Below are positions 1-10,522 of a stretch of 64,000 nucleotides of DNA, in pieces (position 1 is the stretch's first letter; each line of letters opens with the position of its first letter). The stretch is taken from contig JACVVK020000378.1 of assembly GCA_018292915.2 (NCBI GenBank), positions 612,614 to 676,613 on the forward strand. Direction: 5' to 3'. Below the pieces are notes generated by a model. That model was not told where the DNA came from, ran no database searches, and saw only the letters and a list, made by a program, of their open reading frames with translations. A program made the position numbers and the translations under genes. The DNA is from Batillaria attramentaria. Its lineage: Eukaryota; Mollusca; Gastropoda; Batillariidae.

Positions 1-1653
1 CATGACTGACAAAACAGTTTTTGAATTTGCAGTGCAGACCTTGTGATTTGGGCTTGTGGGATATGTCTTGCTCATTTAGTGATACTGATAGCATTGTTTT
101 CTAACTGCATTTTGACGAAATTGTCTTGCCTTCTCTTTGACACTACTGAACCGGGCACGTCATTAGCCGTAGTAGTAGTAGCAGCAGTAGCGGTGGTAGT
201 TGTAGCAGTAGAAGTAGTACAGTAGTAGCAGTACTGAGTTGATAAACTATAGTTCAGTGGAGTAGCAGCGGTAGTAGTAGCAGCAGTAGAAATAGAAGCG
301 CTATATAAGCACTGACATTATTATTATTATTGTTGTTCAGGCTTGGGAATGTTCAGTCATTTGGCAATTTTCGGCCAAATTTCCTATTCTTTCAGCCAAA
401 AAAATGTAAGTTTCAGCCAAAGAAAAGGAAGGAGGAAAAAGGTTGCAGACACTATCATGATATATGTAATGTCATATGGGAGAGTCTAACTTCACTTTGG
501 AAGACTTGTATTCAGTATCAAGGCAGTATTTTACTTTTGGGTGCCGGGAGAGGGTACTAATTGCCTTTAAATGCTGATTTTTATTTTATTTTATTTTTTT
601 TTGGGGGGGGGGGAGGGGGAATTGCCCCTGTGTTCCCCCAGCAGGACGCTGCCTCTGCGCCCCAGTCTAGGTTTCAGTCTTTTTTTTTTTTTTCCTCAGC
701 AGTTCCCCAGCCTGATTATTATTATTATAGAAGTAGTACCAGCAGTAGCAGAAGTTTATTGTAGCTCAATAGCTCAAACAACATTCAAAAGAACCGGTTA
801 CTGGAATATTTAAGTACTGCTGATGCAGAAAAGGAGAATTTCGTCATATTCTCCCATTTTGCAATCCTCATCGGATTATTTTCTACCAAACTAATCGCAC
901 ATCATGCATTTATAAATTCAGAAAAGAATCTTTAAGTTAAATTTAAACGATTTTGTTACTTCCCGGGCTGCTCCAAGGCGGTTTCCTTCCGGGTCCTCCG
1001 GCTGCTCTCTCCAAGCAAAACAAACTGAAAACTGAAAAAAAGAGTGGTTGGGTGGCTTTGCACCGAGCCCACGCGCTCACCCAAGGAGGAAGCAACCCGA
1101 ACTAATTTCCTGTAACAGACACTACAAGTTCTTGAGAAAAAAAAAAAAGTCTTCAGTGGAATTTGTTTTCACCAAGTGAACTGGCAACACAAATCGCTCG
1201 CAGCTAACAGTGACAAGTCTTGTCAGAAGCTACCTATAAGTGGTATAAAATCGTATAATGGAAAAAAAAACCTACGTCAGTTTTCAAACGTCTGTGACAG
1301 CAATGGGGGAACGTCAGCCGCCCATGATTGCGTTTAATCCCTTCGCTGCAAAACACAAACGGTCGCTCCCTGAGTACACCCCTTCATATCAGATGGCGCA
1401 AAACAGCAAGAGAAACAAAGCCTGCTTTTTACAGTTCCACTTCTCGAATGCCGGTCTTGATCAGTTTTGAACAATTTGACAAACGGGCTACTGGTACGAT
1501 ACATGACATGCAGCGACGATGGCAGTGACGGGGTTAATTATGATTATTAGGTCTCAAACAGTTGCAGACAAGAGCCTTATCTACCCTCTATTTACAGTTA
1601 AAAAGAATAAAAAAAGAAATAAAAAACTCAAATGTTTTCTTACTAACTTACAG
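1..1653. other. Upstream region with no supported exon
   Basis: I find no convincing exon here. It holds AGT/AGC trinucleotide-rich stretches around 165-300 and 720-760, a poly-G run near 602-615, and two repeat fragments that recur in the window. The part at 343-440 resembles 15885-15935, and the part at 630-715 resembles 18850-18925. The 5' exons of the receptor gene that follows, including its expected signal peptide, must lie here or left of the window. An open frame starting at 1258 has no signal-peptide character and does not join the first clear exon in a way I can support. Confidence 0.5.
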
Positions 1654-2142
1654 CAGTGCCGTGGAGAGAGCAGGGTGACTACCCCGAAGACTACGACCAT
1701 TTTGTGCTGTACGTCACACAAGAGATCGTGCCCATGACTGGCGAGAAAGCTCTGGCTGACGGCTGTGGCAAGAAGGGGCGACCGTACAAATACCGCGGCG
1801 AGTCGCACGTGCAAGCATTACGTCAGGTGCTGAAGGACGTGAGGGAGGAAGTTTGGGTGGGTGCAGTCACCACCACAACCCCATGGATGTGGGCCGGTGA
1901 GAGAGTTTTTCTTGTTGTTGTTGCTTATTTTCCATTGGCTAGTTTCAGTTACTGAGTTATTGTTGTTGTTGTGCCAGTCTGTTTTTGTTGTTGATGTCTT
2001 TTTGTGGAGTGTGTGTGTGTGGGGGGGGGGGGGGGGGTGGACATGTTGCATGTGGCAAGAGGAAGCGTACAAAATATCCTTCCGTCCATTGTGTCCATGA
2101 GCAATGTATCGTATTGTTCGGTCTCCCCCCTCTCCGGCCCCC

Positions 2143-2200
<58 letters not shown>

Positions 2201-2211
2201 CACAAAAAAAT

Positions 2212-2283
<72 letters not shown>

Positions 2284-2828
2284 TGTACTGCTCTAGCCGA
2301 ATAATTTGACGCAGTGTTTGAGGCACTATGATAATACGTGTCGCGGGGGCTGATTCAGCAACCAGAACCGTTTAAAGCCGGCTTTGGTCAGGAAGAAACG
2401 GTGAGACTTTGTTGTCCGCGTTGCAGGTGACCGTTATCTGTATCAGCTGGTGGGGTTTACTCCAAGCCTTCCAGAGTACAGCATCATCCGCATTCCCGGA
2501 AACAACGTCTTCCTGTGTGCACTCGAGTGTCACAACTCCCGCTTCGTTATGCTCCAGGTACGCTTAAGGCAAAAATGACATAGTTACAACACACACTCAA
2601 AAAGTAATACTGATAATAATAGATTAGCAACCTTTGGCAGTGAGTGTTTACAGATATGCAAGCAACACTTTTTTATGTAAATACACTTAGATACACAGTA
2701 GTCGGTTTCGGTCATCATTTATAGTACAACACACGCGTACTTACAAAAATTATCAGTATCAAAACAACGACAACGGCAAACGAAACGCCATGATTACCAT
2801 CAGCAGAAATGGGTGAATGACAAGTGTG

Positions 2829-2918
<90 letters not shown>

Positions 2919-3551
2919 CAAGAAACCTCTCACGTGACTACGTTTCATCAAAAGGGAAACAGCTGCGGTTGCGCAAAGAGCCCTCCAGATCTCCTACCCA
3001 CCTCTGGTCAACTGCCCACATTTAGCACGAACTCCAGACTGCGCTGTCCAGGAACCTATGATCAGATCTGCGGTACCGTGTCTACCTACTCCGTTTACAG
3101 AAGCAGTAAGTGTAAAACAGTCACGCATCACTGAATCCTAGCTTGTTTCATTCAATTCCCCAGCAAGCCGCGGTACATCAGAGGTCGTCGTCTAACACGT
3201 GACCTATCGTCGGCCGTTTTCATTGGACTAACTTCGTTCCCGCCAAAATCGAAATAATCTGGGGTCTGTGCAGACTAGCGGAAGACTGATTTTCAGGTAC
3301 GACAGAGTATGCATTGCTGCAAACAATTATTCATTGTTTTATCATTGACAGTGCTGCCTGAGTCGGTACGCTGGGCAAATCTGGTGGAGCGGCAGAGATA
3401 CGGCGGCCGAAAGGCTTTCCTATATAAACCGCGGCCCATCAGTATGGACGGTTCCCTGCTTCTGATGGCCGAGGCCAACTGGACGTCAAAGATGGGATAC
3501 ATTTGTAATGGTAACCGTCTCACCGGCGCGCGCGCGCACGCACACACGCAC

Positions 3552-3603
<52 letters not shown>

Positions 3604-4155
3604 CCGTCTTGCTGCTCTCACCTTGGGAAAATGAAGTGTCATTCATTGTTTCATTCATCTGCACAACATGCAGAAGTTTAGTTTTTTTTTTTTAACCATT
3701 GAAATCTTATATTTGATTCTGAAACAACTGCTTTCCTGTCACTCAAGGCACCTCAAGACCAGTTCCCGGGCCGACCCACAACAGACATATCTGGGCGCAC
3801 CACTCGCCAGCGGCACGTGAAACCTGGAGAAACGCATGTAACATGTGCGTGAGGAACGGCAGTCAGCTGCTGATGTTGTCACGTGACGACGATGACTGCA
3901 TTCAGGAGGTCCAGGAGCAAATGGAGGAAGCTCAAGGCTACTGGGTGGCCCTGTCTCGTCAGAACGTGTCCCTGTGGCTAGACGGTGAGGCTAAACTAAC
4001 TAAGTAAATATCAATGTGGATTATCTCATTTTACGTGGATAACACTGAGGAATTTTATGCGCATTATAACCCATACTTTATCGTTGCAGGTTTGCCCTCT
4101 TGCGGTAGTACCTGTTTCTAACCAGAATGTGCGGCATACAACTGTGATCTTTGCG

Positions 4156-4223
<68 letters not shown>

Positions 4224-5237
4224 AATTTTAATGTATTGTATTGTATTGTCGCTGTGTCTGGGCGGACATGAAATTTCCCCATGAGGGATTAATAAAGTAA
4301 TCTTATCTTATCTTAAATAATTCAATAAGTAAATAAATTTGGTTTAAAATGAAGCCGGATTCGAGCCTGTGCACAATGACTTTTATCTACGCGTCTATTT
4401 CATGATTATCAGTCCTCGGAGAAGACAGCTTTTGTTTAGAGGACGAATGCCCTTGTCAGTTAGAGCGCAAGTGTGCCGGAAATACTAATAGTTCCATCTT
4501 TACTCAGCCACCAATCGGTCAATGGCCAATGTCCGACGCCCATATGAAATTATGATTAATTGTGGAGAAAATTGCTTTGGTCGGAATGACGAGTGCTATT
4601 TTTTGTTTTTTGTTTTAACACATTTTGTACCGCGCATGAGAATTCCACGTTTTTTACTCTTTTCGGTTTTGACACAGTATGCAAAAATCAGGCCGCAAGA
4701 TGAACGGTTCTTTAACAGCTCTTGACCCAGCAAACACGAGTGTAATCAAGGGGCAACACTCCCAAGAAGCCAAATTTAAATCCAAAGACATAAATTAATT
4801 ATATGAAGCCACTGGTGCACAACTTCTAGCTTACTTGGTAGGAATTGAGTAAAGTACACGCAATACTAATTCATCAAACTTGAATTAACCAAAATACAAC
4901 CAGCTGGTCTAGTTGTCAGTCATGCTATCGTTCCTTCGACTTGAAGGTACGCCGATGCGTGAGCCGGCGATCTACCACGACCATGGCAAGGCAGGATGCC
5001 TCGTGATGTCTCTGAAACAAGGTGACCCGACCTTCACCTTTGAGAGCTGCACGGGGATACAGCTGCAGGTTCTCTGTGAGAAAGGTAACTTTAGTCTAGT
5101 GCTGCAGGTCTTCAGTCGTCTGGAAAAAAAAGGGTCCGTGCGCCCATAAAACTGTGGCGTTGAGGCATTTTTTCCCCCAAAATGACGGATGAGGTTCTAC
5201 TTGAGGTAACCTACGAAGTACCCGGCCATCCACCCCT

Positions 5238-5317
<80 letters not shown>

Positions 5318-5638
5318 GCGCACCAACAACAACAACGGCAACCAACCAAAAAGTCCAATAAAAAACAAAAAACAATAAAAAACAAAAAAACAGAACAACA
5401 ACAACAAAAACCCCCAACAACAAAAGAACAACAACCCAACAGAAAGAAACAAATCACCCCCACGCCCCCCTCCACACACACCCCCGACCCCCCCCCCCCC
5501 CCAAAAAAAAAAAAAAAAAAAAAGCGAAAAAAAGAAGCAGCCCCCCCCCCCCCCCCAAAAAAAAAAAAAAAAAAAAACACAAACAAACAACAACCAAACA
5601 ACAACAAACAAACAAACAAAACACCACCACCACCACCA

Positions 5639-5717
<79 letters not shown>

Positions 5718-8700
5718 TAAGTGAGGTCCTGGAAGATCCTACATTAGAAAAATTTTAGTTTGGGGCTAATCAGAGTATAATAATAACGATGAGATGTGTA
5801 ATAACTCTCTGTGTGCAGACAGCAGAATCCACCTGGAGACGTTTACACATGATGACATTGGAAATCACGTGACAGCTGCAGGAAGGACATCTGGCGTCGA
5901 TAACACTTGTGAGTAGTTTATCGAGATGATATAGTAGTGCTGGCTACAGGCTCACGGCTGAACAGTTGACTAAGTCTTACTGCATGGAGCCGATTGATCT
6001 TTGAAAGATCTCTGGTGGAATAATAATAATAATAATGAGTATTGTATAGGCGCTTTACACAATTTCATGAATCGGCCCAAAGCGCCTCGAACTGAACCCA
6101 ACACGCACGCTCACGCGAATCACACGCATTCTCTCACACACTGGACATAAACACATTACAATCACGTGGTGCGAAGGGTCAGCTCAGCTATTTAAATTTC
6201 GGAATTTTCAAATTAAAAATTTTGGTGGGCTGAACATTTCCAAAGCAGAGGGGGAGGAAGCCGGAGTACCCGGAGAGAACCCCCGACGATCGGCCCGAAT
6301 GAAGGGTGCCACATACGAGAAGGAAAAATTCCTTGCCCCGAGTGGGACGCGAACCCCTGACCTCTCGCATTGGTGACAAGTCTCTTAACAACTAGACCAC
6401 CGACCGCCCCATTCCTCAAAATCCTTTCATTCTCTCTTTTAGACTCAGCCACCGTCTCGGCGCTGATAGCCGTGCTGGTCTTGCTCTCGTTTCTCTCCGT
6501 TGTTCTTGTCGTCTGTCTGTGTAACAGGTAAGTGTGTTCGTAACAATTATCATGAGACATTATTATTTATTCTTTCACGGTACATATGTCTCAACTTACG
6601 CGCACTGCGGTGTTTCAATTCAGTTTCAAGGTTTTTGTTTGCCATGTGCATGAAAGAACCTAGACAATGAAATCAAGAAAATAATCAAACAAAAGAGAAG
6701 TATGCTCATATTGTGAGAAGAGAGAGAGAGAGGATGGGTGGGTGGGTGTTTGGGTTTAACGTCCTTTTACACCACATACGGAGGGGGGGGGGGGGGGGGG
6801 GGGGGGGAGAGAGAGAGAATTAACTGTTTTGGGTGTACATTTCCTCATTATTGTTTCAGATTTCCCCTGTGGTGTTTCCTATACCTTTTCTAAGATACTA
6901 CTGAACAGATGCCCCATAATTCAGCACTTGCTCTGTTCTCATTGCAAAACTCGGAACCAAGTTAAACTGAATATTAGAACGTAAGATCAGAGTAGACGTA
7001 CGTAAGACTACTCTGAGTCTGATCTTTCGTTCTAACATAGGTCAAATGTGTCCATGATCGAACGCGTATCATTGCGCAGGGAAACTAAAAGCACACGCTG
7101 GATGATTGTTTTTACTGAACTGATCTGATATAACTTCCGATGCAATCATTGTTCTGTCTACCCTACCCTGCTCTACCCTACCCTACCTACCCTACACTAC
7201 CACCGGCTGGGGCTAAATACTTATTAGTGCTGGTCTTTTTCTCGTTGCCCCGTCTTTGATATCACCCATACCTGGTGGAAAAGGACGTTAAACTCTCAAA
7301 CTCCCAAACACCCACCTACCCACCATACCATACCATACCATACCATACCATACCATATCTGATGCCCAGAGATCGGTTTCTGCCTCGCCGGAAAGTCAAG
7401 AGAAGGCCAGCAAACGACAGTACAAATGAAGAGAGGGAGCCAGTCGCCAGCCCACCAGACGAGACACCCCCAGGACACGTCCTCACTGAAGGAGAATCCG
7501 ACGCCCCCGAAAACAACAGAAGCGAAAAAGAGAGTCTTCAAACTCACCCTAAAACACCCGGCAACTCATACTGTCCTCGTGATTCTCTGGGCTACACCGT
7601 CGTCACCAAGAGCAGACAAATACGCCCCCCAACCACCGCCGGATGCGGCGGAGACAACGCGAGCAGGAGTTCGCAGACTTCCAGGTCTCACGCCACTAAT
7701 GATTTGTACATTGCTGCCTCTATAAATTTCTGGCAGCACGCTTTTTTTTTTTTTTTTGTTACAAAAATCCAACCAAACCAGACAATGGTTTCCAGAAGCA
7801 AGACATGTGTACAAAGTGCATGCCCCCCCCCCCCCCAAACAAAAAAAAAAAAACCCTAACAAAAAACAAACAAACAAACAAACAAACCAAGAAGCCTCGA
7901 AAGCGTAATTTGCTATTCTACTGATGCCAGCCTTACATACTGAAATAGCTAAAAACTATGCATTTTGTTATTCATGTCCTGCACATGCTCAAGGGTATGG
8001 TTAAGAACAGGCCATCTAGACTAATCTATTAAGCCAAGTCTACCAGTTTTCAACACATCAAACATACTCCTTTACACGAAATCCCCAAAATTGGGGTCAA
8101 GTAATTTTAAAGAACTGCAGAATGAGACGTCAGCATTTTCACACCGAAAAAATCGTGCACTGCTTGCTATTTTTTTTTTTTTTTTTTTTTGCACTTTTAA
8201 TAACTCAAAAAGAAGAAGAAGAAAAAAGAAAAGGGAATTTCATTTTAATAATACAGGTCCTCTTACTCATTAACTGAACTTGTCTCATTTCAATATGCTT
8301 ATGTGACCCTCAGGTCCTCTCCGACCTCAAGGTCAGTGGAGTACACGGAGGTGTGTGTCTCGGACGTGAACCACGACAGCCCGGATCAGGAGGAGGAGGA
8401 GCAGAAACACCAGGATGACCTCGACAAACGTCGCTCCAGAGCCGCAGCGCTCCGAGCGGAATCCAAAGACACCGTGGCAGGGTCTGAGGACACAACCTAC
8501 AGTGTTCTGAGCTACCGGAGGGCCATCCAGAGGGCATGGGTGGGCCTCAAGCGCACGGCGGCCTACGCCCACGTCATCGTGCGTCGGCCCAAGAAGGGTG
8601 ACGAGGCTGATGACACGTCACACGCTGTGAGTGGCGGTGACGTGGGCGTGTATGACGTCACACAGCCCGTGGCCCCACGCGTCCCTTGCATCGACAACGT

Positions 8701-8797
8701 GTACGATCACACAGAACCCCAGCATAAAGTCAGAACACCGACAGCACGGGTTGCTCCCAGAAAAATGAACAGGCCAAGTTTTGAGAGTGTGGTTTGA
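1654..8797 (+). CDS. Type I receptor with C-type-lectin-like and WSC domains and an ITIM-like tail (5' end missing)
   Basis: Eleven exons join in phase: 1654-1896, 2427-2557, 2955-3105, 3352-3510, 3748-3984, 4413-4517, 4920-5084, 5819-5908, 6443-6527, 7370-7684 and 8314-8797 (stop TGA 8795-8797). In order they read: a C-type-lectin-like N-half ([14 protein letters not shown]); a WSC-like Cys-rich domain ([30 protein letters not shown]); a segment ending in a lectin-like GYICNG; a second lectin-like domain (YWVALSR..VSLWLDG to [16 protein letters not shown]); a juxtamembrane linker; a hydrophobic helix in exon 6443-6527 ([20 protein letters not shown]); and a basic stop-transfer (RRKVKRR) with a ~260-residue cytosolic tail. 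The tail holds LGYTVV and VEYTEV (ITIM pattern), TTYSVL and two VYDxT motifs. WSC and lectin-like folds usually bind carbohydrate. An inhibitory or adhesion receptor at the cell surface is inference. The start codon and signal peptide were not found. The acceptor at 2955 and the donors at 4518 and 7685 are weak matches. Confidence 0.72.
2009..2281. repeat. GT/poly-G tract and two (CA)n arrays in a receptor intron
   Basis: A (GT)n run leads into 17 Gs (2021-2037). Two long (CA)n blocks follow (about 2151-2198 and 2214-2279), separated by a short A-rich spacer. All lie in the intron 1897-2426. The long open frames here (VCVCV or HTHTH peptides) are artefacts of the dinucleotide repeat. Confidence 0.9.
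2832..2917. repeat. Compound (TC)n(AC)n microsatellite before the WSC exon
   Basis: About 29 bases of TC repeat run straight into about 57 bases of AC repeat, ending 37 bases before the proposed acceptor of exon 2955-3105. On the sense strand the pyrimidine-rich part could act as a distant polypyrimidine tract. Other pure (CA/GT)n arrays in this gene lie at 3540-3601, 4158-4220 and 5237-5303. Confidence 0.9.
4215..4325 (+). mobile_element. LINE/SINE 3' tail fragment
   Basis: The text reads ...TGAAATTTCCCCATGAGGGATTAATAAAG... and then short tandem ATCTT units. This is a typical 3' end of non-LTR elements or the SINEs that borrow their tails. The same core appears reversed at 26628-26660, where the terminal repeat is ATTCA. 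Confidence 0.5.
5224..5714. repeat. ~490-bp tract of almost only A and C
   Basis: A (CA)n array with a CG-rich end is followed by AAC/AAAC repeats, two blocks of C-run plus A-run, CCA repeats and a final (CA)n of about 75 bases. Very few G or T occur on the + strand. It fills most of the intron 5085-5818. A similar but shorter A/C-only tract lies at 62084-62335. Confidence 0.85.
6183..6415 (-). mobile_element. tRNA-derived SINE, reverse strand
   Basis: Read on the minus strand, the start resembles a tRNA gene. A TGGTCTAGTTG box-A-like stretch is followed about 35 bases later by GGGTTCGCGTCCC, a near match to the polymerase III B box. The rest is unrelated SINE body. It lies in the intron between exons 5819-5908 and 6443-6527. 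It is not a functional tRNA, because no acceptor stem closes. Confidence 0.5.
6738..6807 (-). repeat. SINE tail fragment and 24-base poly-G run
   Basis: GTTTAACGTCC..TTTTACACCACATACGG is the reverse of the 3' body seen in the SINE copies at 9673 and 33585. It is directly followed by an uninterrupted G run (6784-6807) and GA repeats. Confidence 0.6.
6973..7040. repeat. Short inverted repeat (18-base arms)
   Basis: TTAGAACGTAAGATCAGA is followed about 27 bases later by TCTGATCTTTCGTTCTAA, which pairs with it at 17 of 18 positions. The inner part can pair further (GTAG with CTAC). It lies in the receptor intron 6528-7369. It may be a small MITE or a hairpin in the transcript. Confidence 0.6.
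7200..7325 (+). mobile_element. Truncated SINE copy
   Basis: It matches the distal part of the SINE at 33585-33745: CTGGGGCTAAATA, then CGTCTTTGATATCACCC and GGTGGAAAAGGACGTTAAAC, ending in CACCCACC. The tRNA-like head is missing. Confidence 0.65.
7370..7684 (+). CDS. Putative cassette exon of the receptor tail carrying an ITIM
   Basis: This 315-bp exon enters with one base (A completing AGA) and leaves with two (AG before GT). Its neighbours join to each other in the same phase, so exon 6443-6527 could splice directly to 8314 without a frame change. It codes the basic membrane-proximal segment, a Pro/Ser/Asn-rich stretch and the motif DSLGYTVV, which fits the L-x-Y-x-x-V ITIM pattern. The acceptor sits directly after a CCATA pentamer array (7322-7356). 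The frame also stays open past the chosen donor to about 7740, so the 3' border is the least certain part. Confidence 0.5.
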
Positions 8798-9672
8798 AAT
8801 CACTGCCGGCTGCGACTCAGTCACCCCGCCCGGTTCAGTCTGCTTTGGGGTAAGGGGGAGGGGGAGGGAGGGGGGGGGGGGAGGGTTCTGTACAGAACAG
8901 CAACTGGCGAAGCCGAGAAATTCACGGGCCTCCCCGAGAGTGGCCTGCAAAATTCCTGTACGGCAGCGAAAAGCACGAGTCGGTTCGGCTTATAAGTTCC
9001 AAGGCTGGGTAGGGTAAGATATTTTCTATAGTCCCCAGGACCGCCTCTCAAGCCGCCTACCTAAGGTAGAGGCTGCACACAGGCCTCAGGTCTTTTGCCT
9101 CCACCTGTATTGCTAATTGTGTGTATACAAAAATCTGTGAAATAAAACTTGATTCTGTTTAAACCAAGCCGCCTACTACCGTATAAAACTTTGTGTGAAT
9201 TCTTATTTGTATACACTCTTTGTGGAGGAAAATAAAAGATCTTGGATTATGTTGGACTGTCAGTATCGGGTATGATCTTCAAGTGACAACCGCGCCAGTC
9301 AGTGAAGTAGAAGTGAACGAACAAACTACTGCAGTTTATTTTTCAACGGAAGTGGTTTGACAGAAATCGGCTGTGCCACTGACTTAAGTTTTCTCTGAAT
9401 CAGCCCGGGTTGCACTGATGTATCATAACTATCATTGACTGAGCGACTTGTCCTTGTTTAACAGAGACCCACTGGGTCACTGGTGACCCATTAACTTTGA
9501 CCTTGTGACCTAGATAATCAATTAAATGAAACCTAAACAATTAATGTGGGAGCCATGACATTAGGACTGATTTCCCTTTAGCCTGCTCGCAAGCAGCTGA
9601 CACGGTGTGACGGCGGAATGCGAGTCAGCACATTGGCAACTCACTGTTAAAGCCTTTATGTTCATAACGCCT
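8798..9672 (+). other. Receptor 3' UTR and intergenic sequence
   Basis: The stop codon of the last receptor exon is followed by untranslated sequence with a G-rich run (8848-8883). Polyadenylation signals AATAAA lie at 9141-9146 and again near 9230. Past these I see no gene. A perfect AGGTCA direct repeat with a 2-base spacer lies on the minus strand at 9498-9511. Confidence 0.55.
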
Positions 9673-9865
9673 CGGGGAGCTCAGGTGGCCGAATGGCAGA
9701 GGGTTGGACTTCTAATGCTCGGGTCGTGAGTTCGTATGCCGGCTGGGGCCAAATATTTGTGCTGGCTTTTTCATCGTTGTCCCCTCCCCCCCCCCACCCC
9801 CCACCCCGCCCCCGGCGTCTTTGATATTACCCGTGTGTGGTGGAAAGGACGTTACCCCCCCCCCC
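9673..9865 (+). mobile_element. tRNA-derived SINE copy
   Basis: It opens with GGGAGCTCAGGTGGCCGAAT, followed by a B-box-like GTGAGTTCGTATGCC. The family body follows (GCTGGGGCCAAATA, TCTTTGATATTACCC, GGTGGAAAGGACGTT). Poly-C runs interrupt the body near 9787-9820 and 9856-9870. Same family as 33585-33745. Confidence 0.7.
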
Positions 9866-10264
9866 CCCCAACTGAACTCCCACGCACCCTCGTAACACCG
9901 CTGAAATGGAAAACTGTCGCTTTCAAAGCTGTAATGCTGTTTTCCAGATAGAAGGGTGTTTCGTGTGGACACTCCCATTGCGACCATCATTTTTCTTGGC
10001 CTTTTGGCTTCTACGATTAGAGAAATACGATTTTCTTTCAGCCTACGGTCCATGAATACCGTGGGACTAGACGGCAAAGCGTCTAGCCACCAATCCGTGC
10101 CGTCGAGGCTAGCTCGTCAGTCCTCAGTCAGTCCGCAACCAAACAAGGTCGTCTGCTCAGACAACCAACACGCCGGCCAGAGTCACCGCAATACCGCGGT
10201 TGCCGGTTACGAAACGTCGGGTGCTCTCCAGCGAACGGTCCTCCTGATGTGGGCTACGCATGCG

Positions 10265-10445
10265 ATGGCGAGCAACGTGAGCGTTTCGACCGGCGAAGAT
10301 GTTCGCGATAAGATTAAATCAATGAAAGTTCCTGAACTGAAAAAAAAATATCTGAAAGACAGGGGCGTGCGTTTTAGTGGCTACACAAAAGCGCAGCTTA
10401 TCACTCTAGCCCTTGAAGCAGATCGGCAGTCGCTTCAACCGAGAG
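10265..10445 (+). CDS. SAP-domain protein, first coding exon
   Basis: The frame from ATG 10265 gives MASNVSVSTGEDVRDKIKSM and then the SAP signature: VPELKKKYLKDRGVRFSG, then YTKAQLITLALEA. SAP is a ~35-residue helix-extended loop-helix DNA-binding motif found in chromatin proteins and in some mobile-element proteins. The frame stays open upstream to 9956, but the Met before the domain is the natural start. A GT donor follows at 10446. In-frame reading past it reaches a stop at 10477, so this is either the first exon of a longer gene or a short protein. No downstream exon was recognised. It faces a THAP exon about 80 bases beyond that stop. Confidence 0.6.
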
Positions 10446-10522
10446 GTAGGCGGTGTAAAGGTCAAGTCGACCTGTGACTTGTGGCTTGCCACTAATTTTT
10501 ATTCAAGCACTTTGGCTGTTTA

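Noticed and set aside
43..225. Hydrophobic 60-residue open frame that could look like a signal peptide for the receptor
   Set aside because: Its second half is translated trinucleotide repeat (VVVAAVAV..), and no donor in the right phase was found.
1818..2326. Long open frames on both strands coding VCVCV.. or HTHTH.. peptides (also near 2813-3134, 3293-3695, 5096-5714, 11107-11471)
   Set aside because: They are produced by (CA/GT)n microsatellites that lack stops in several frames. There is no homology or splice context.
7161..7198. Telomere-like (CCCTA)n stretch
   Set aside because: The unit is a pentamer with interruptions and only a few copies. The animal telomere repeat is TTAGGG, and this lies inside an intron.
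7275..7369. Extension of the receptor tail exon upstream to 7275
   Set aside because: That part translates SINE sequence and CCATA repeats. The acceptor at 7368-7369 restores the exact phase left by the transmembrane exon.
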